Shown in pieces: positions 8,559 to 16,952 of a stretch of 64,000 nt of DNA. Under the pieces are notes generated by a model. That model saw only the letters and a program-made list of their open reading frames with translations. It was not told the DNA's origin and did no database searches. The stretch comes from Burkholderiales bacterium Ga0077543 (GTDB lineage: Bacteria > Pseudomonadota > Gammaproteobacteria > Burkholderiales > Burkholderiaceae_C). Both the position numbers and the translations under genes were made by a program. The stretch lies in assembly GCA_001464055.1 (NCBI GenBank), contig LNET01000098.1, forward strand, positions 1 to 64,000. The letters are read 5' to 3'. Position 1 is the first letter of the stretch, and every line of letters begins with the position of its first letter.

Positions 8559-9200
8559 TCAGGCGCGGTCTTGGTTGGCGGCCTGGCGCCGGCGCAGCAT
8601 GACGCCGATCAGGCCCAAGCCGGCCAGCATCGTCAGCACGGTGGCGGGCTCCGGCACGACGGTGACGGGAATGGTGTTGGCATCGCCAATGCGGAAGCCG
8701 GTGAGATCGGGCACCCCGAAAAGCGCTGTCAGCGCGCCTGCCGCGGCAGACGTCAGCGACAGCGAGAACGGCGCAACCGCGACACCGCTGCTGCCCAGGT
8801 TGAACAGTGGCACCACGCCCAGGGCGGTGCTGCCCACGGCCGCGTTCCCGGACAGGGTGCCACCGACGGTGTCGATGACGAAGTTCGTCAGGTTGAGGGT
8901 GACGGCCGCGGTGCTGAGCGACAGCCCGCTGCCGGCATGTTCGATGCTGCCGGCAAAGCTGACCGTGTCGATCGAGCCGCCAGTCACTGGAAAGTACGCC
9001 AGCGGTGTGCCGGCCGAGCCTGGCGAAATGATCGCCGAGCCCAGACCGCCGACGCCCAGGCCCAGGCCGGTCAGCGCAGGCGCCGAGGTCAGCGTGACCG
9101 AGGTGACGCCGCCAATGATGGGCAGGCTTTGCGCGAGCGCTGGCGTGGCCAGCAGGGTGCAGGTGGTGGCGACCGCGGCCGCCAGATGAGACAGTTTCAT
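8559..9200 (-). CDS. PEP-CTERM sorting-domain protein
   Basis: The 213-aa protein has a Sec signal peptide (1-23, ending ALAQ), a Ser/Gly/Thr-rich body without Cys, and a C-terminal PEP-CTERM tripartite tag: VPEPAT near residues 184-189, a hydrophobic helix and an RRRQ basic end. Such proteins are processed by exosortase and associated with exopolysaccharide or the outer surface. No exosortase gene lies in the window, so one must be elsewhere. AGGAG 7 nt before the ATG supports the start. The body is not recognised. Confidence 0.88.
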   Translation of the reverse strand: MKLSHLAAAVATTCTLLATPALAQSLPIIGGVTSVTLTSAPALTGLGLGVGGLGSAIISPGSAGTPLAYFPVTGGSIDTVSFAGSIEHAGSGLSLSTAAVTLNLTNFVIDTVGGTLSGNAAVGSTALGVVPLFNLGSSGVAVAPFSLSLTSAAAGALTALFGVPDLTGFRIGDANTIPVTVVPEPATVLTMLAGLGLIGVMLRRRQAANQDRA

Positions 9201-9287
9201 CGGAGAGCTCCTGAACAGTGGGGTGGACGGAAGACTGGCTGGAACAGGCTGGTATTCGAACCCGCCCGTGGTCGGACTTAAACCAAC

Positions 9288-9325
9288 CAGTCTGCAAAGT
9301 TACCGTACAGTTCAGAAACAGACTG
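9288..9325. repeat. Inverted repeat upstream of PEP-CTERM gene
   Basis: CAGTCTG (9288-9294) and CAGACTG (9319-9325) form a 7-bp inverted repeat with a 24-bp spacer, about 90-125 bp upstream of the PEP-CTERM start. It could be a regulator site; no recognised consensus was identified. The rest of 9201-9393 holds no gene. Confidence 0.3.
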
Positions 9326-9393
9326 TTAAATCACAGTCGTCCTGGCCCACTCATCCGCGGGGGCGAACAAACCTCGGCGTCTGCGGTCGCCCG

Positions 9394-10314
9394 TTAACCC
9401 TGCCCGCGCAGCTTGGCGCGCAAGGCCTGGCCGATCTCGGGCTTCGCCGCGAACGGGTCGGTTGGATTGCGGCCCTGCACCACGTCTTCCAGCCGCACCT
9501 GCACGCTGGCCAGGGCCTTGGGGTGGCTGTAGATGTAGAAGCGGCCTGCGTCCATGGCGTCGAAGACGAACTGCGCCACCTCGGCGGCGCTGATCTTGCC
9601 GCTGGTCACGGCCTTGTCGCTCATGGCCTGGGCGATCAACTGGCTGCGAGTGGGCCGGAGGGCCGCGTCGGCGAACTCGGCGGGCCGGTTGCGTTCGCTC
9701 TGGTGGATGCCCGTGGGCACGAAGAACGGGCACAGCACATGCGCCTGCACCTGTTCACTGACCAGGGCCAGGTCCTGATACAGGGTTTCGCTCATTGCGA
9801 CCACGGCATGCTTGCTGACGTTGTAGACGCCCATGTTCGGCGCATTCAGCAGCCCGGCCATGCTGGCGGTGTTGACGATGTGGCCACGGTAGGCCGGGTC
9901 GGCCTCGGCTGCGGCCAGCATCAGTGGCGTGAAGACGCGAACGCCGTGGGCCACGCCCATCAAGTTGACGCCGATGACCCATTCCCAGTCCTTCAGCGTG
10001 TGTTCCCAGATCAGTCCGCCAGCGCCGACACCGGCGTTGTTGAAGACGAAGTGCGGCGCACCGAAACGTGCCATCGTGGCCGCGGCCAGGGCCTCGACCT
10101 CGGCGGCCCTGGCCACGTCGATGCGGAACGGCAGCACTGCCACGCCAAGTGCCCGGACATCGGCGGCAGCGGTTTCGAGCGCGTCGGCCTGCACGTCGGC
10201 CATGACGACATTCATGCCGCGCGCGGCGGCAAGGCGGCTGGCCTCCAGGCCGAAACCGGATGCTGCGCCGGTGATCACGGCCGTCTTGCCCTGCGCCAAG
10301 CTGTGATGGTTCAT
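9394..10314 (-). CDS. Short-chain dehydrogenase/reductase
   Basis: The 306-aa classical SDR has the cofactor motif TGAASGFG near residue 16, the NNAG motif and the catalytic YNVSK motif preceded by Ser (NTASMAG). It likely oxidises or reduces a hydroxyl or keto acyl substrate. It is the last gene of the acyl-CoA catabolic operon, 37 nt after the GNAT gene. GGAG lies upstream of the ATG. The C-terminus is longer than in minimal SDRs (about 250 aa). Confidence 0.88.
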   Translation of the reverse strand: MNHHSLAQGKTAVITGAASGFGLEASRLAAARGMNVVMADVQADALETAAADVRALGVAVLPFRIDVARAAEVEALAAATMARFGAPHFVFNNAGVGAGGLIWEHTLKDWEWVIGVNLMGVAHGVRVFTPLMLAAAEADPAYRGHIVNTASMAGLLNAPNMGVYNVSKHAVVAMSETLYQDLALVSEQVQAHVLCPFFVPTGIHQSERNRPAEFADAALRPTRSQLIAQAMSDKAVTSGKISAAEVAQFVFDAMDAGRFYIYSHPKALASVQVRLEDVVQGRNPTDPFAAKPEIGQALRAKLRGQG

Positions 10315-10351
10315 GAACTGAAGATCTCCTGAGTGTGGCCGCGCTGGCGGT

Positions 10352-10816
10352 TCACGCGGCCGGCCGCAGCATCTCGATGTGCGGAATGTTGTCTTCCATG
10401 TAGACATCGCCCACGGCTTCGAAGCCGAAGGCGCCGTAGAAATGGCGCAGATGGGCCTGCGCGCTGATGCGCAGCGCCTGGCCCGGCCAGGTGGCATCCA
10501 TGCGGCGCAGGCCTTCGCCCACCAGCACACGGCCCAGCCCGGTGCCACGCAGGGCGGCCGAAGTGAGGACGCGGCCGATTGAAGGCTCGACATACTTCAC
10601 ACCCGGGTCGACGCCGCGCAGGTAAGCCTGCAGCATGCCTGCGGTGTCGTGGCCCAGCAGGTGCCAGCAATGCCGGTCGACGCCATCGGGGTCGAGATAG
10701 GAGCAGGCCTGTTCGACGCTGAAGATGGCGCTGCGCAAGGCCAGCGCGTCGTAGAGCTGTTCGACGCTCAGGCTGCCGAAGCGCAGCCAGGTCCAGTGGA
10801 TGGCCGGGCCCGTCAT
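10352..10816 (-). CDS. ElaA-type GNAT N-acetyltransferase
   Basis: This 154-aa GNAT protein has the ElaA-like N-terminus (ALRSAIFSVEQACSYLDPDG) and the acetyl-CoA binding region IGRVLTSAALRGTGLGRVLV. The acceptor substrate is unknown. Its ATG overlaps the stop codon of the upstream reductase by one base (TGATG), indicating translational coupling. Confidence 0.85.
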   Translation of the reverse strand: MTGPAIHWTWLRFGSLSVEQLYDALALRSAIFSVEQACSYLDPDGVDRHCWHLLGHDTAGMLQAYLRGVDPGVKYVEPSIGRVLTSAALRGTGLGRVLVGEGLRRMDATWPGQALRISAQAHLRHFYGAFGFEAVGDVYMEDNIPHIEMLRPAA

Positions 10817-11829
10817 CAGGCCAGCTTCACCAGTTGCTTGCCGAAGTTGCGACCCTTCAGCAGGCCCAGGAAAGCCTCGGGCGCGGCGGCCAGGCCGTCG
10901 GCGACGCTCTCGCGGTACTTCAACTGGCCCGTGGCCACCATGGTGCCCAGTTCCTTGAGCGCCTGCGGCCACAGCGCCATGTGCTCGCTGACGATGAAGC
11001 CCTGCAGCTTCAGCCGCGACACCAGGATCAGCGACGGATTGGCCATGGGAATGGGCTCGCCGTTGTAGCCGGAGATCATGCCGCAGAAGGCAATGCGGCC
11101 GAAGGCGTTCATGCGCGCCATCACGACATCGAGGATGGCGCCGCCGACGTTCTCGAAGTAGCCGTCGACACCGTTCGGGGCGGCAGCCTTCAGCGCCAGC
11201 GACAGTTCCTTGCCGTGGCCGAGTGCCTTGTAGTCCAGGCAGGCGTCGAAGCCCAGCTCGCCGGCGACATAGGCGCACTTGTCCGGCCCGCCGGCAATGC
11301 CCACCACGCGGCAGCCGCGGGCCTTGGCCAACTGGCCCACGGCGCTGCCCACCGCGCCGCTGGCGGCGCTGACCACGACCGTCTCGCCTTCCTTGGCCGC
11401 GATGATCTGGGTCAGTCCGACCCAGGCCGTCACGCCGGGCATGCCGACTGCGCCCAGGTAGGCCGACAGCGGAATGTGCGTGGTGTCGACCTTGCGCAGC
11501 GCGCCAGGCTGGGCGGCGTCCACCACCGCGAACTGCTGCCAGCCGCCCATGCCCACCACCTTGTCGCCCGGCGCATAGCCCGGATGGCGGGATTCGACGA
11601 CCTCGCCCACCGTGCCGCCGATCATCACCGCGTCCAGCGGCTGCGGCTGGGCGTAGCTCTTGCCGTCGTTCATGCGGCCGCGCATGTAAGGGTCCAGGCT
11701 CAGGTAATGGTGGCGCACCAGCACCTGCTGGTCCTGCAGGGCGGGCAGTTCCGCGGTTTCCAGGCGGAAGTTGGCGGCAGAGGGTTCGCCGGCGGGGCGC
11801 GAGGCGAGCACGATGCGTTGGTTGTTCAT
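10816..11829 (-). CDS. NADP-dependent MDR-family oxidoreductase (CurA/PTGR-like)
   Basis: The 337-aa medium-chain reductase belongs to the zinc-free leukotriene B4 12-hydroxydehydrogenase/CurA group: the LSLDPYMRGRM motif occurs early, and the NADP-binding segment reads VVSAASGAVGSAVGQLAK. It is expected to reduce an enone double bond. The start at MNNQRIVLASRP is preceded by CAGGAA; an upstream in-frame start would add a nonhomologous 36 residues. It overlaps the thioesterase by 4 nt (ATGA) and the GNAT gene by 1 nt. Confidence 0.88.
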   Translation of the reverse strand: MNNQRIVLASRPAGEPSAANFRLETAELPALQDQQVLVRHHYLSLDPYMRGRMNDGKSYAQPQPLDAVMIGGTVGEVVESRHPGYAPGDKVVGMGGWQQFAVVDAAQPGALRKVDTTHIPLSAYLGAVGMPGVTAWVGLTQIIAAKEGETVVVSAASGAVGSAVGQLAKARGCRVVGIAGGPDKCAYVAGELGFDACLDYKALGHGKELSLALKAAAPNGVDGYFENVGGAILDVVMARMNAFGRIAFCGMISGYNGEPIPMANPSLILVSRLKLQGFIVSEHMALWPQALKELGTMVATGQLKYRESVADGLAAAPEAFLGLLKGRNFGKQLVKLA

Positions 11830-12299
11830 TCGGGTTCCTGTTGGTCGGGTTCGGGGGCGCGCCGCAGCGCCTTGGCCTGGTGGCTGCCGGTGGGCAGGCC
11901 ACGCAGGTACTTGAAGGTGCCGGTGGCGTGTGCGCACAGCTGCCCGGCTTCATTGAACACGCGGCCTTCGGTGAAGGCCATCGTGGTGGTCTTGTCCAGC
12001 AGCAGGCCTTCGGCCCGCAGCCTGCCTTCGGCGGGGCGCATGAAGCTGGTCTTCATCTCGATGGTGGCCACCCCTGGGCCACCCCCCGAGGCATGCTGGT
12101 GGATGCTGCGCGCAGCCATGGCCATGGCCACGTCCAGCATCGTCATCAGCACACCACCGTGGGCCACTTCCCAGCTGTTCAGGTGCCCCTCGCGCAGGTC
12201 GACACGCAGCTCGGCCTGCCCGCCTTCGAATCGCCAGAGCTCGAAGCCCAGCTCTTCGACGAATGGAATGCGCAACGGGAAATGCAGCTTGCTGGTCAT
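11826..12299 (-). CDS. PaaI-family hotdog thioesterase
   Basis: The 157-aa hotdog-fold protein has the family motif EVAHGGVLMTMLD (about residues 44-56). It probably hydrolyses an acyl-CoA produced or accumulated in the surrounding pathway. It lies 15 nt after an SDR gene and overlaps the reductase start by 4 nt, so it is embedded in the operon. The C-terminal tail past about residue 138 is charged and not part of the fold. Confidence 0.85.
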   Translation of the reverse strand: MTSKLHFPLRIPFVEELGFELWRFEGGQAELRVDLREGHLNSWEVAHGGVLMTMLDVAMAMAARSIHQHASGGGPGVATIEMKTSFMRPAEGRLRAEGLLLDKTTTMAFTEGRVFNEAGQLCAHATGTFKYLRGLPTGSHQAKALRRAPEPDQQEPE

Positions 12300-12314
12300 G
12301 AGGGCGATGTGGCT

Positions 12315-13103
12315 TCAGCCACCGTGAACCGAGCTGACGCCGCCATCGACGGCCAGGATCTGCCCGGTGATGTGCTTGCCCGCAGCGCTGGCGAACAGCA
12401 GCGCTGCGCCCTTCAGGTCGTCGTCGTCGCCGATGCGCTTCAGCGGTGCCGCCGCGGCCAGCTTTTCCACCCCGAAATGCTCGAGCACGCCCTTGGTCAT
12501 CTTGCTCGGGAAGAAGCCCGGCGCCAGGGCATTGACGGTGATGCCGTGCGGCCCCCATTCCGCCGCCAGCGTGCGTGTGAAATTGACCACCGCGCCCTTG
12601 CTGGTGCCATAGGCGATGAACTGCACGTCCATGCTGCCGCCCAGACCGGCGATGCTCGCCACGTTGATGATGCGGCCACGCTTGTTCGGGATCATGCTGG
12701 CCTTGCCGACCGCCTGCGCAAACAGGAACAGGCTGCGGATGTTCAGATTCATGACCTTGTCCCAGGCCGCCAGCGGGTAGTCCTCGGCCGGGGCGCCCCA
12801 GGTCGCACCTGCGTTGTTGACGAGGATGTCGATGTGGCCCAGCCGTTGCAGCGTCTCGTCGACCACCTTCTGGATCTGCGCCGGGTCGGCCGCGTCGGCG
12901 GCGATCCAGCGGGCGTCGATGCCGCGCTCGGAAAGGTGCGCCGCGGCTTCCTCGAGGTCGGCGGCCTTGCGCGAGGTCAGCATGATCTTCGCGCCGGCCT
13001 CGCCCAAGGCTTCGGCCATCTGCAGGCCCAGGCCGCGCGAGCCGCCCGTGACCAGGGCGACCTGACCGCTCAGGTCGAAGAGTTTGTGGATGGGGGTGCC
13101 CAT
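12315..13103 (-). CDS. SDR family oxidoreductase
   Basis: The 262-aa classical SDR has TGGSRGLG (residue ~19), NNAGATWG, a catalytic serine in NVASIAG and YGTSK with catalytic Tyr, and a C-terminal VDGG. It resembles gluconate-5-dehydrogenase/3-oxoacyl reductase type enzymes. The exact substrate is unknown, and an acyl-CoA-linked role is inferred from the operon. Confidence 0.88.
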   Translation of the reverse strand: MGTPIHKLFDLSGQVALVTGGSRGLGLQMAEALGEAGAKIMLTSRKAADLEEAAAHLSERGIDARWIAADAADPAQIQKVVDETLQRLGHIDILVNNAGATWGAPAEDYPLAAWDKVMNLNIRSLFLFAQAVGKASMIPNKRGRIINVASIAGLGGSMDVQFIAYGTSKGAVVNFTRTLAAEWGPHGITVNALAPGFFPSKMTKGVLEHFGVEKLAAAAPLKRIGDDDDLKGAALLFASAAGKHITGQILAVDGGVSSVHGG

Positions 13104-13134
13104 GGGGTGGTGTCTCCGTGTGGTGTGTGAAGCT

Positions 13135-13320
13135 TCAGTCGGGGCGGCGCGATCGCACGACGATCAACACGGCGCCCACGGCTGCGCCGAGGCCGCCGGC
13201 CAGCATCAGCGCCCAGCCGCTGGACGGGCTGTACGCATGAACGAATGCGCCCAGCGAAGCCACGAACAGGCCGGCGAAGATCAGCACCCAGCTCAGCTTC
13301 TCCAGTGTCGAATTGCGCAT
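13135..13320 (-). CDS. Small two-helix membrane protein (61 aa)
   Basis: The sequence shows two hydrophobic segments (about residues 8-28 and 34-56) joined by a short polar loop (HAYSPSSG), and ends in SRRPD. It starts 6 nt after the acyl-CoA dehydrogenase stop and is followed 31 nt later by an SDR, so it is very likely co-transcribed. I do not recognise a family. GC bias and codon use match the neighbours, so I consider it a real gene. Confidence 0.65.
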   Translation of the reverse strand: MRNSTLEKLSWVLIFAGLFVASLGAFVHAYSPSSGWALMLAGGLGAAVGAVLIVVRSRRPD

Positions 13321-13326
13321 GACACT

Positions 13327-15144
13327 TCAGAACCAGTCGGCGTGCATCTCGCGGCACACCGCTTCACGCCGCGCCACCACGCCCAGCCAGGCGTCGATCT
13401 TCGGCAGTTCGTAGGCGTAAAAGTAGCGCATCGAGGCCAGCTTGCCAGGCTTCAGCTTCTGCGCCGCTGGGGTCTCACCGCGTTCGCAGGCCAGCGCCAC
13501 GTCCAGCCACATCCAGGCCAGCACCACGTGGCCGAAGGCCTGCAGGTAGGGCGTGGCATTGGCCAGCGCTTCTTCGGGCACGCCCGTGGCCCAGGCCGAC
13601 TTGGTGGCGGCACCCAGCCGCTGCAGGGCACCCGCCAGGGCGTTGGCCGGCTCGGCCAGGCCGGCCACCTGCCCGGCCGACTGCGCCGTGGCGCTGATGC
13701 GCCCGGCCAGCAGCTTCAGGCCGGCGCCGCCGTCCATCACCACCTTGCGGCCCAGCAGGTCCAGCGCCTGGATGCCGTGCGTGCCCTCGTGGATCATGTT
13801 CAGGCGGTTGTCGCGCCAGTACTGCTCGACCGGGAAGTCGCGCGTGTAGCCATAGCCGCCCAGCACCTGGATGGCCAGCGAATTCGCCTCCAGGCACCAT
13901 TCGCTGGGCCAGCTCTTGGCAATCGGTGTCAGCACCTCGAGCAACAGCGCCGCCTCGCCGGCCTCGGCTGTTTCGCCCGTGTGCTGTTCGTCGACCAGGC
14001 GCGCGCAATACAGTTCCAGCGCCAGCGCGCCTTCGGCATAGGCCTTCTGCGCCAGCAGCATGCGCTTGACGTCGGCGTGTTCGATGATCGCCACAGGCGG
14101 CTGGGTCGGATCCTTGCCGGCGCCGGTGATGGGGCGGCCCTGGCTGCGCTGGCGCGCGTAGTCCAGCGAGGCTTCATACCCTGCCATGCCCAGCATCGTC
14201 GCGGCCATGCCCACGCCGATGCGCGCCTCGTTCATCATGTGGAACATGCAGCGCAGGCCCTCGCCAGCGCGCCCGACCAGGTAGCCCACGGCGCCAGCCC
14301 GGCCCAGCGGCCGGTGGCGGCCTTCGCCGAAGTTCAGCAAGGTGTTGGTGGTGCCGCGCCAGCCGCACTTGTGGTTCAACCCGGCCAGGACGACGTCGTT
14401 GCGCTCGCCCGTCAGGCGGCCTGCGGTGTCGACCAGCCATTTCGGCACGATGAACAGCGAGATGCCGCGGGTGCCCGGCACAGGCTTGCCGTCGGGGCCG
14501 GGAATCTTGGCCAGCACCAGGTGGATGATGTTCTCGGTGAGCTCGTGCTCGCCGGCCGAGATCCACATCTTGTTGCCCTGCAGCCTGAAGCGCGGGCCCA
14601 GCGGGTCGCTGGCGTCTTCGGGCAGGGCCCGCGTGGCAATGTCCGACAGGCTGGAACCGGCCTGGGGCTCGCTCAGGCACATGGTGCCCGCCCAGAGGCC
14701 GGCAAATTCGTTGGCCGCGAACACCTGCTGTTGCAGCGCACTGCCATGGGCCATCAGCAGATTGGCGTTGCCCGATGTCAGCATGGCTGCCGAAATGCTG
14801 ACACTGGCCCTGGCGAAGAACGCGTTCGCTGCCGCTTCCACCGTGTAGGGCAACTGCATCCCGCCAATGGCGTAGTCCTGGGCCGCGGCCAGCATGCCCG
14901 ATTCGGCGTAGGCCTTCCAGGCATCGTGCGTGGCCCGGGGCAGCACGACCCTCTCGCCATCGAAGCGCGGCTCCTCCGTGTCGACCAGGCGGTTGAAAGG
15001 TGCGTACTTGTCGCGGGCGATGCGTTCGCAGGTGTCGAGCACCGCCGCGAAGGTGTCGGCGGAGTGATCGGCGAATCGTTCGCGTGCGGTCAGCCGGCTG
15101 ACCTGAAGCCAGTCGTCGAGCAGGAAGTCGAGGGTGGCGCGCAT
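13327..15144 (-). CDS. Acyl-CoA dehydrogenase (DmdC-like, long form)
   Basis: The 605-aa FAD enzyme introduces the first double bond in beta-oxidation of an acyl-CoA. It has the LSEPQAGSSLSD motif, GNKMWISAGEHELTENI and the HEGTHGIQALDLLGRKV segment, whose Glu is the catalytic base in the DmdC/AcdA-like subgroup. A C-terminal extra helical domain explains the length above the usual 380 aa. I start at MRATLDFLL, which lies 4 nt after the thiolase stop. Substrate chain length or branching cannot be read from sequence. Confidence 0.92.
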   Translation of the reverse strand: MRATLDFLLDDWLQVSRLTARERFADHSADTFAAVLDTCERIARDKYAPFNRLVDTEEPRFDGERVVLPRATHDAWKAYAESGMLAAAQDYAIGGMQLPYTVEAAANAFFARASVSISAAMLTSGNANLLMAHGSALQQQVFAANEFAGLWAGTMCLSEPQAGSSLSDIATRALPEDASDPLGPRFRLQGNKMWISAGEHELTENIIHLVLAKIPGPDGKPVPGTRGISLFIVPKWLVDTAGRLTGERNDVVLAGLNHKCGWRGTTNTLLNFGEGRHRPLGRAGAVGYLVGRAGEGLRCMFHMMNEARIGVGMAATMLGMAGYEASLDYARQRSQGRPITGAGKDPTQPPVAIIEHADVKRMLLAQKAYAEGALALELYCARLVDEQHTGETAEAGEAALLLEVLTPIAKSWPSEWCLEANSLAIQVLGGYGYTRDFPVEQYWRDNRLNMIHEGTHGIQALDLLGRKVVMDGGAGLKLLAGRISATAQSAGQVAGLAEPANALAGALQRLGAATKSAWATGVPEEALANATPYLQAFGHVVLAWMWLDVALACERGETPAAQKLKPGKLASMRYFYAYELPKIDAWLGVVARREAVCREMHADWF

Positions 15145-15148
15145 CCGG

Positions 15149-16324
15149 TCACAGGACTTCGAACACCCCGGCTGCACCCATGCCTCCGCCGATGCACATC
15201 GTCACGCACACCCGCTTCGCACCACGGCGCCGGCCTTCTATGAGCGCATGGCCCGTCAGCCGCTGGCCGCTGACGCCGTAAGGATGACCCACCGCGATCG
15301 CGCCACCATTGACGTTCAGCCGGTCCATCGGGATGCCCAGGGTGTCGGCGCAGTACAGCACCTGCACGGCGAATGCCTCGTTCAGTTCCCACAGGTCGAT
15401 GTCGGCCACCGTCAGGCCCAGGCGCTTCAGCAGCTTGGGCACGGCAAACACCGGGCCGATGCCCATTTCGTCGGGCTCGCAGCCTGCCACGGCGAAACCC
15501 AGGAAGCGGCCCAGGGGCTTCAGGCCTTTCTTCTGCGCCAGGCCTTCGTGCATCAGCACGCAGGCGCCGGCGCCATCGCTGAACTGGCTGGCGTTGCCGG
15601 CACTGATGACGCCGCCCGGAATGGCCGTCCGGATGTTGCAGATGCCCTCATACGTGGTGCCCGGGCGGATGCCCTCGTCCTGGCTGATGGTGACTTCCTT
15701 GCTGCGCAAGCCCAGCACCGCGTCGGCGACACCGGCGGTCACCGTCATCGGCGCGATCTCGTCCTTGAACAGGCCGGCAGCCAGCGCCGCCGCGGCCTTC
15801 TGCTGGCTGCCGGCACCATAGTGGTCCATGCGTTCACGGCCGATGCCGTAGCGCTTGGCCACCTGCTCTGCGGTCTGCAGCATGTTCCAGTAGATCTCGG
15901 GCTTGTGTTCCTTCAGCCAGCTGTCGTGCAGCATGTGGGTGTTGGCTTCGTTCTGCACGCAGCTGATGCTTTCGACGCCACCGCCCACGTAGATGTCGCC
16001 CTCGCCGGCAATGATGCGCTGCGCGGCCAGTGCGATGGTCTGCAGGCCGCTGCTGCAAAAGCGGTTGACTGTCATGCCGCTGGTGGTGATGGGCAGGCCG
16101 GCGCGCAGGGCGATCTGCCGTGCGATGTTGCTGCCCGTGGCGCCTTCGGGCGTGGCACAGCCCATGATGACGTCGTCGACCTCACCGGGCTCGATGCCGG
16201 CGCGCTCCACGGCGGCCTTAACGGCATGCCCGCCCAGGGTCGCGCCATGGGTCATGTTGAAGGCGCCCTTCCAGCTCTTGGCCAGGGGCGTGCGGGCGGT
16301 GGAAACGATGACGGCTGCGGTCAT
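15149..16324 (-). CDS. Acetyl-CoA C-acyltransferase (thiolase)
   Basis: The 391-aa degradative thiolase has the nucleophilic Cys in [10 protein letters not shown] (about residue 90), the His motif [11 protein letters not shown] and the second Cys in [11 protein letters not shown]. It cleaves 3-ketoacyl-CoA in the last beta-oxidation step. AGGAG lies 7 nt before the ATG. It sits between the HD gene and the acyl-CoA dehydrogenase and functions with the FadJ-like enzyme of the same operon. Confidence 0.95.
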   Translation of the reverse strand: MTAAVIVSTARTPLAKSWKGAFNMTHGATLGGHAVKAAVERAGIEPGEVDDVIMGCATPEGATGSNIARQIALRAGLPITTSGMTVNRFCSSGLQTIALAAQRIIAGEGDIYVGGGVESISCVQNEANTHMLHDSWLKEHKPEIYWNMLQTAEQVAKRYGIGRERMDHYGAGSQQKAAAALAAGLFKDEIAPMTVTAGVADAVLGLRSKEVTISQDEGIRPGTTYEGICNIRTAIPGGVISAGNASQFSDGAGACVLMHEGLAQKKGLKPLGRFLGFAVAGCEPDEMGIGPVFAVPKLLKRLGLTVADIDLWELNEAFAVQVLYCADTLGIPMDRLNVNGGAIAVGHPYGVSGQRLTGHALIEGRRRGAKRVCVTMCIGGGMGAAGVFEVL

Positions 16325-16350
16325 GGGGTGGCTCCTGCAATGGGCTGGTT

Positions 16351-16941
16351 TCAGGCCGCGGGCTTGAGCACCGACGCGGCCTTGTAGAGGCTGTTCTTCG
16401 GCTGCGCGAACACCCGGCGCAGCATCGGTTCGAATTCCTCGATGGGCAGGGTGGGCGCGGCCGCGTCGAAGGCGGCGTTGTCGTAGAGCGCGCAGAACTC
16501 TTCGGTGCGCGTGAAGTGCTCGTGGCCACGAAACTGATCGCGCAGGTTCCGGTCCAGGCCCACGTGGTGGAAGAAGTAGTAGCCCTGGAAGATGCCGTGG
16601 TGTTGCACCATCCAGTGGTTGGCTTCGCTGACGAAAGGCTTGAGGATCGCAGCCGCGATGTCGAAGTGGTTGTAGCTGCCCAGCGTGTCGCCGATGTCGT
16701 GCAACAGCGCGCAGACCACGTATTCCTCGTCCCGGCCGTCCTTCAGTGCGCGCGTGGCCGTCTGCAGGCTGTGCTGGTAGCGGTCGATGGGAAAGCCGCC
16801 ATGGTCGCCATCCAGCAGCTTCAGGTGCGCCAGCACCCGGTCGGGCAGGCTGCGCGCAGCAACCATGACCTCGGCCCCGATGGCACGCCAGTCGTCCTGG
16901 GTGCTGTCTTCCATGCGCTTGAAGCTGGCCCGGGCTTGCAT
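16351..16941 (-). CDS. HD-domain protein resembling mixed-valence diiron oxygenases
   Basis: The 196-aa protein has an ordered set of potential metal ligands: His57 (RYQHSLQTA), His81-Asp82 (LLHDIGD), His92 (NHFD), His114/115 (VQHHG) and Asp154 (ALYDNAAFD). This H..HD..H..H..D spacing resembles PhnZ and myo-inositol oxygenase rather than HD phosphohydrolases. It lies 11 nt after the fadJ-like gene and 26 nt before the thiolase, so it belongs to the beta-oxidation operon. AAGGA precedes the ATG. Oxygenase activity and substrate are inference; a phosphohydrolase is the alternative. Confidence 0.7.
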   Translation of the reverse strand: MQARASFKRMEDSTQDDWRAIGAEVMVAARSLPDRVLAHLKLLDGDHGGFPIDRYQHSLQTATRALKDGRDEEYVVCALLHDIGDTLGSYNHFDIAAAILKPFVSEANHWMVQHHGIFQGYYFFHHVGLDRNLRDQFRGHEHFTRTEEFCALYDNAAFDAAAPTLPIEEFEPMLRRVFAQPKNSLYKAASVLKPAA

Positions 16942-16952
16942 GCCGCTGTCCT

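Noticed and set aside
9251-9263. GGGTTCGAATACC on the minus strand looks like a tRNA T-loop
   Set aside because: The flanking stem does not pair and no other tRNA arms are present.
9270-9340. Possible sigma54 promoter upstream of the PEP-CTERM gene
   Set aside because: No GG-N10-GC pair with the required spacing was found.
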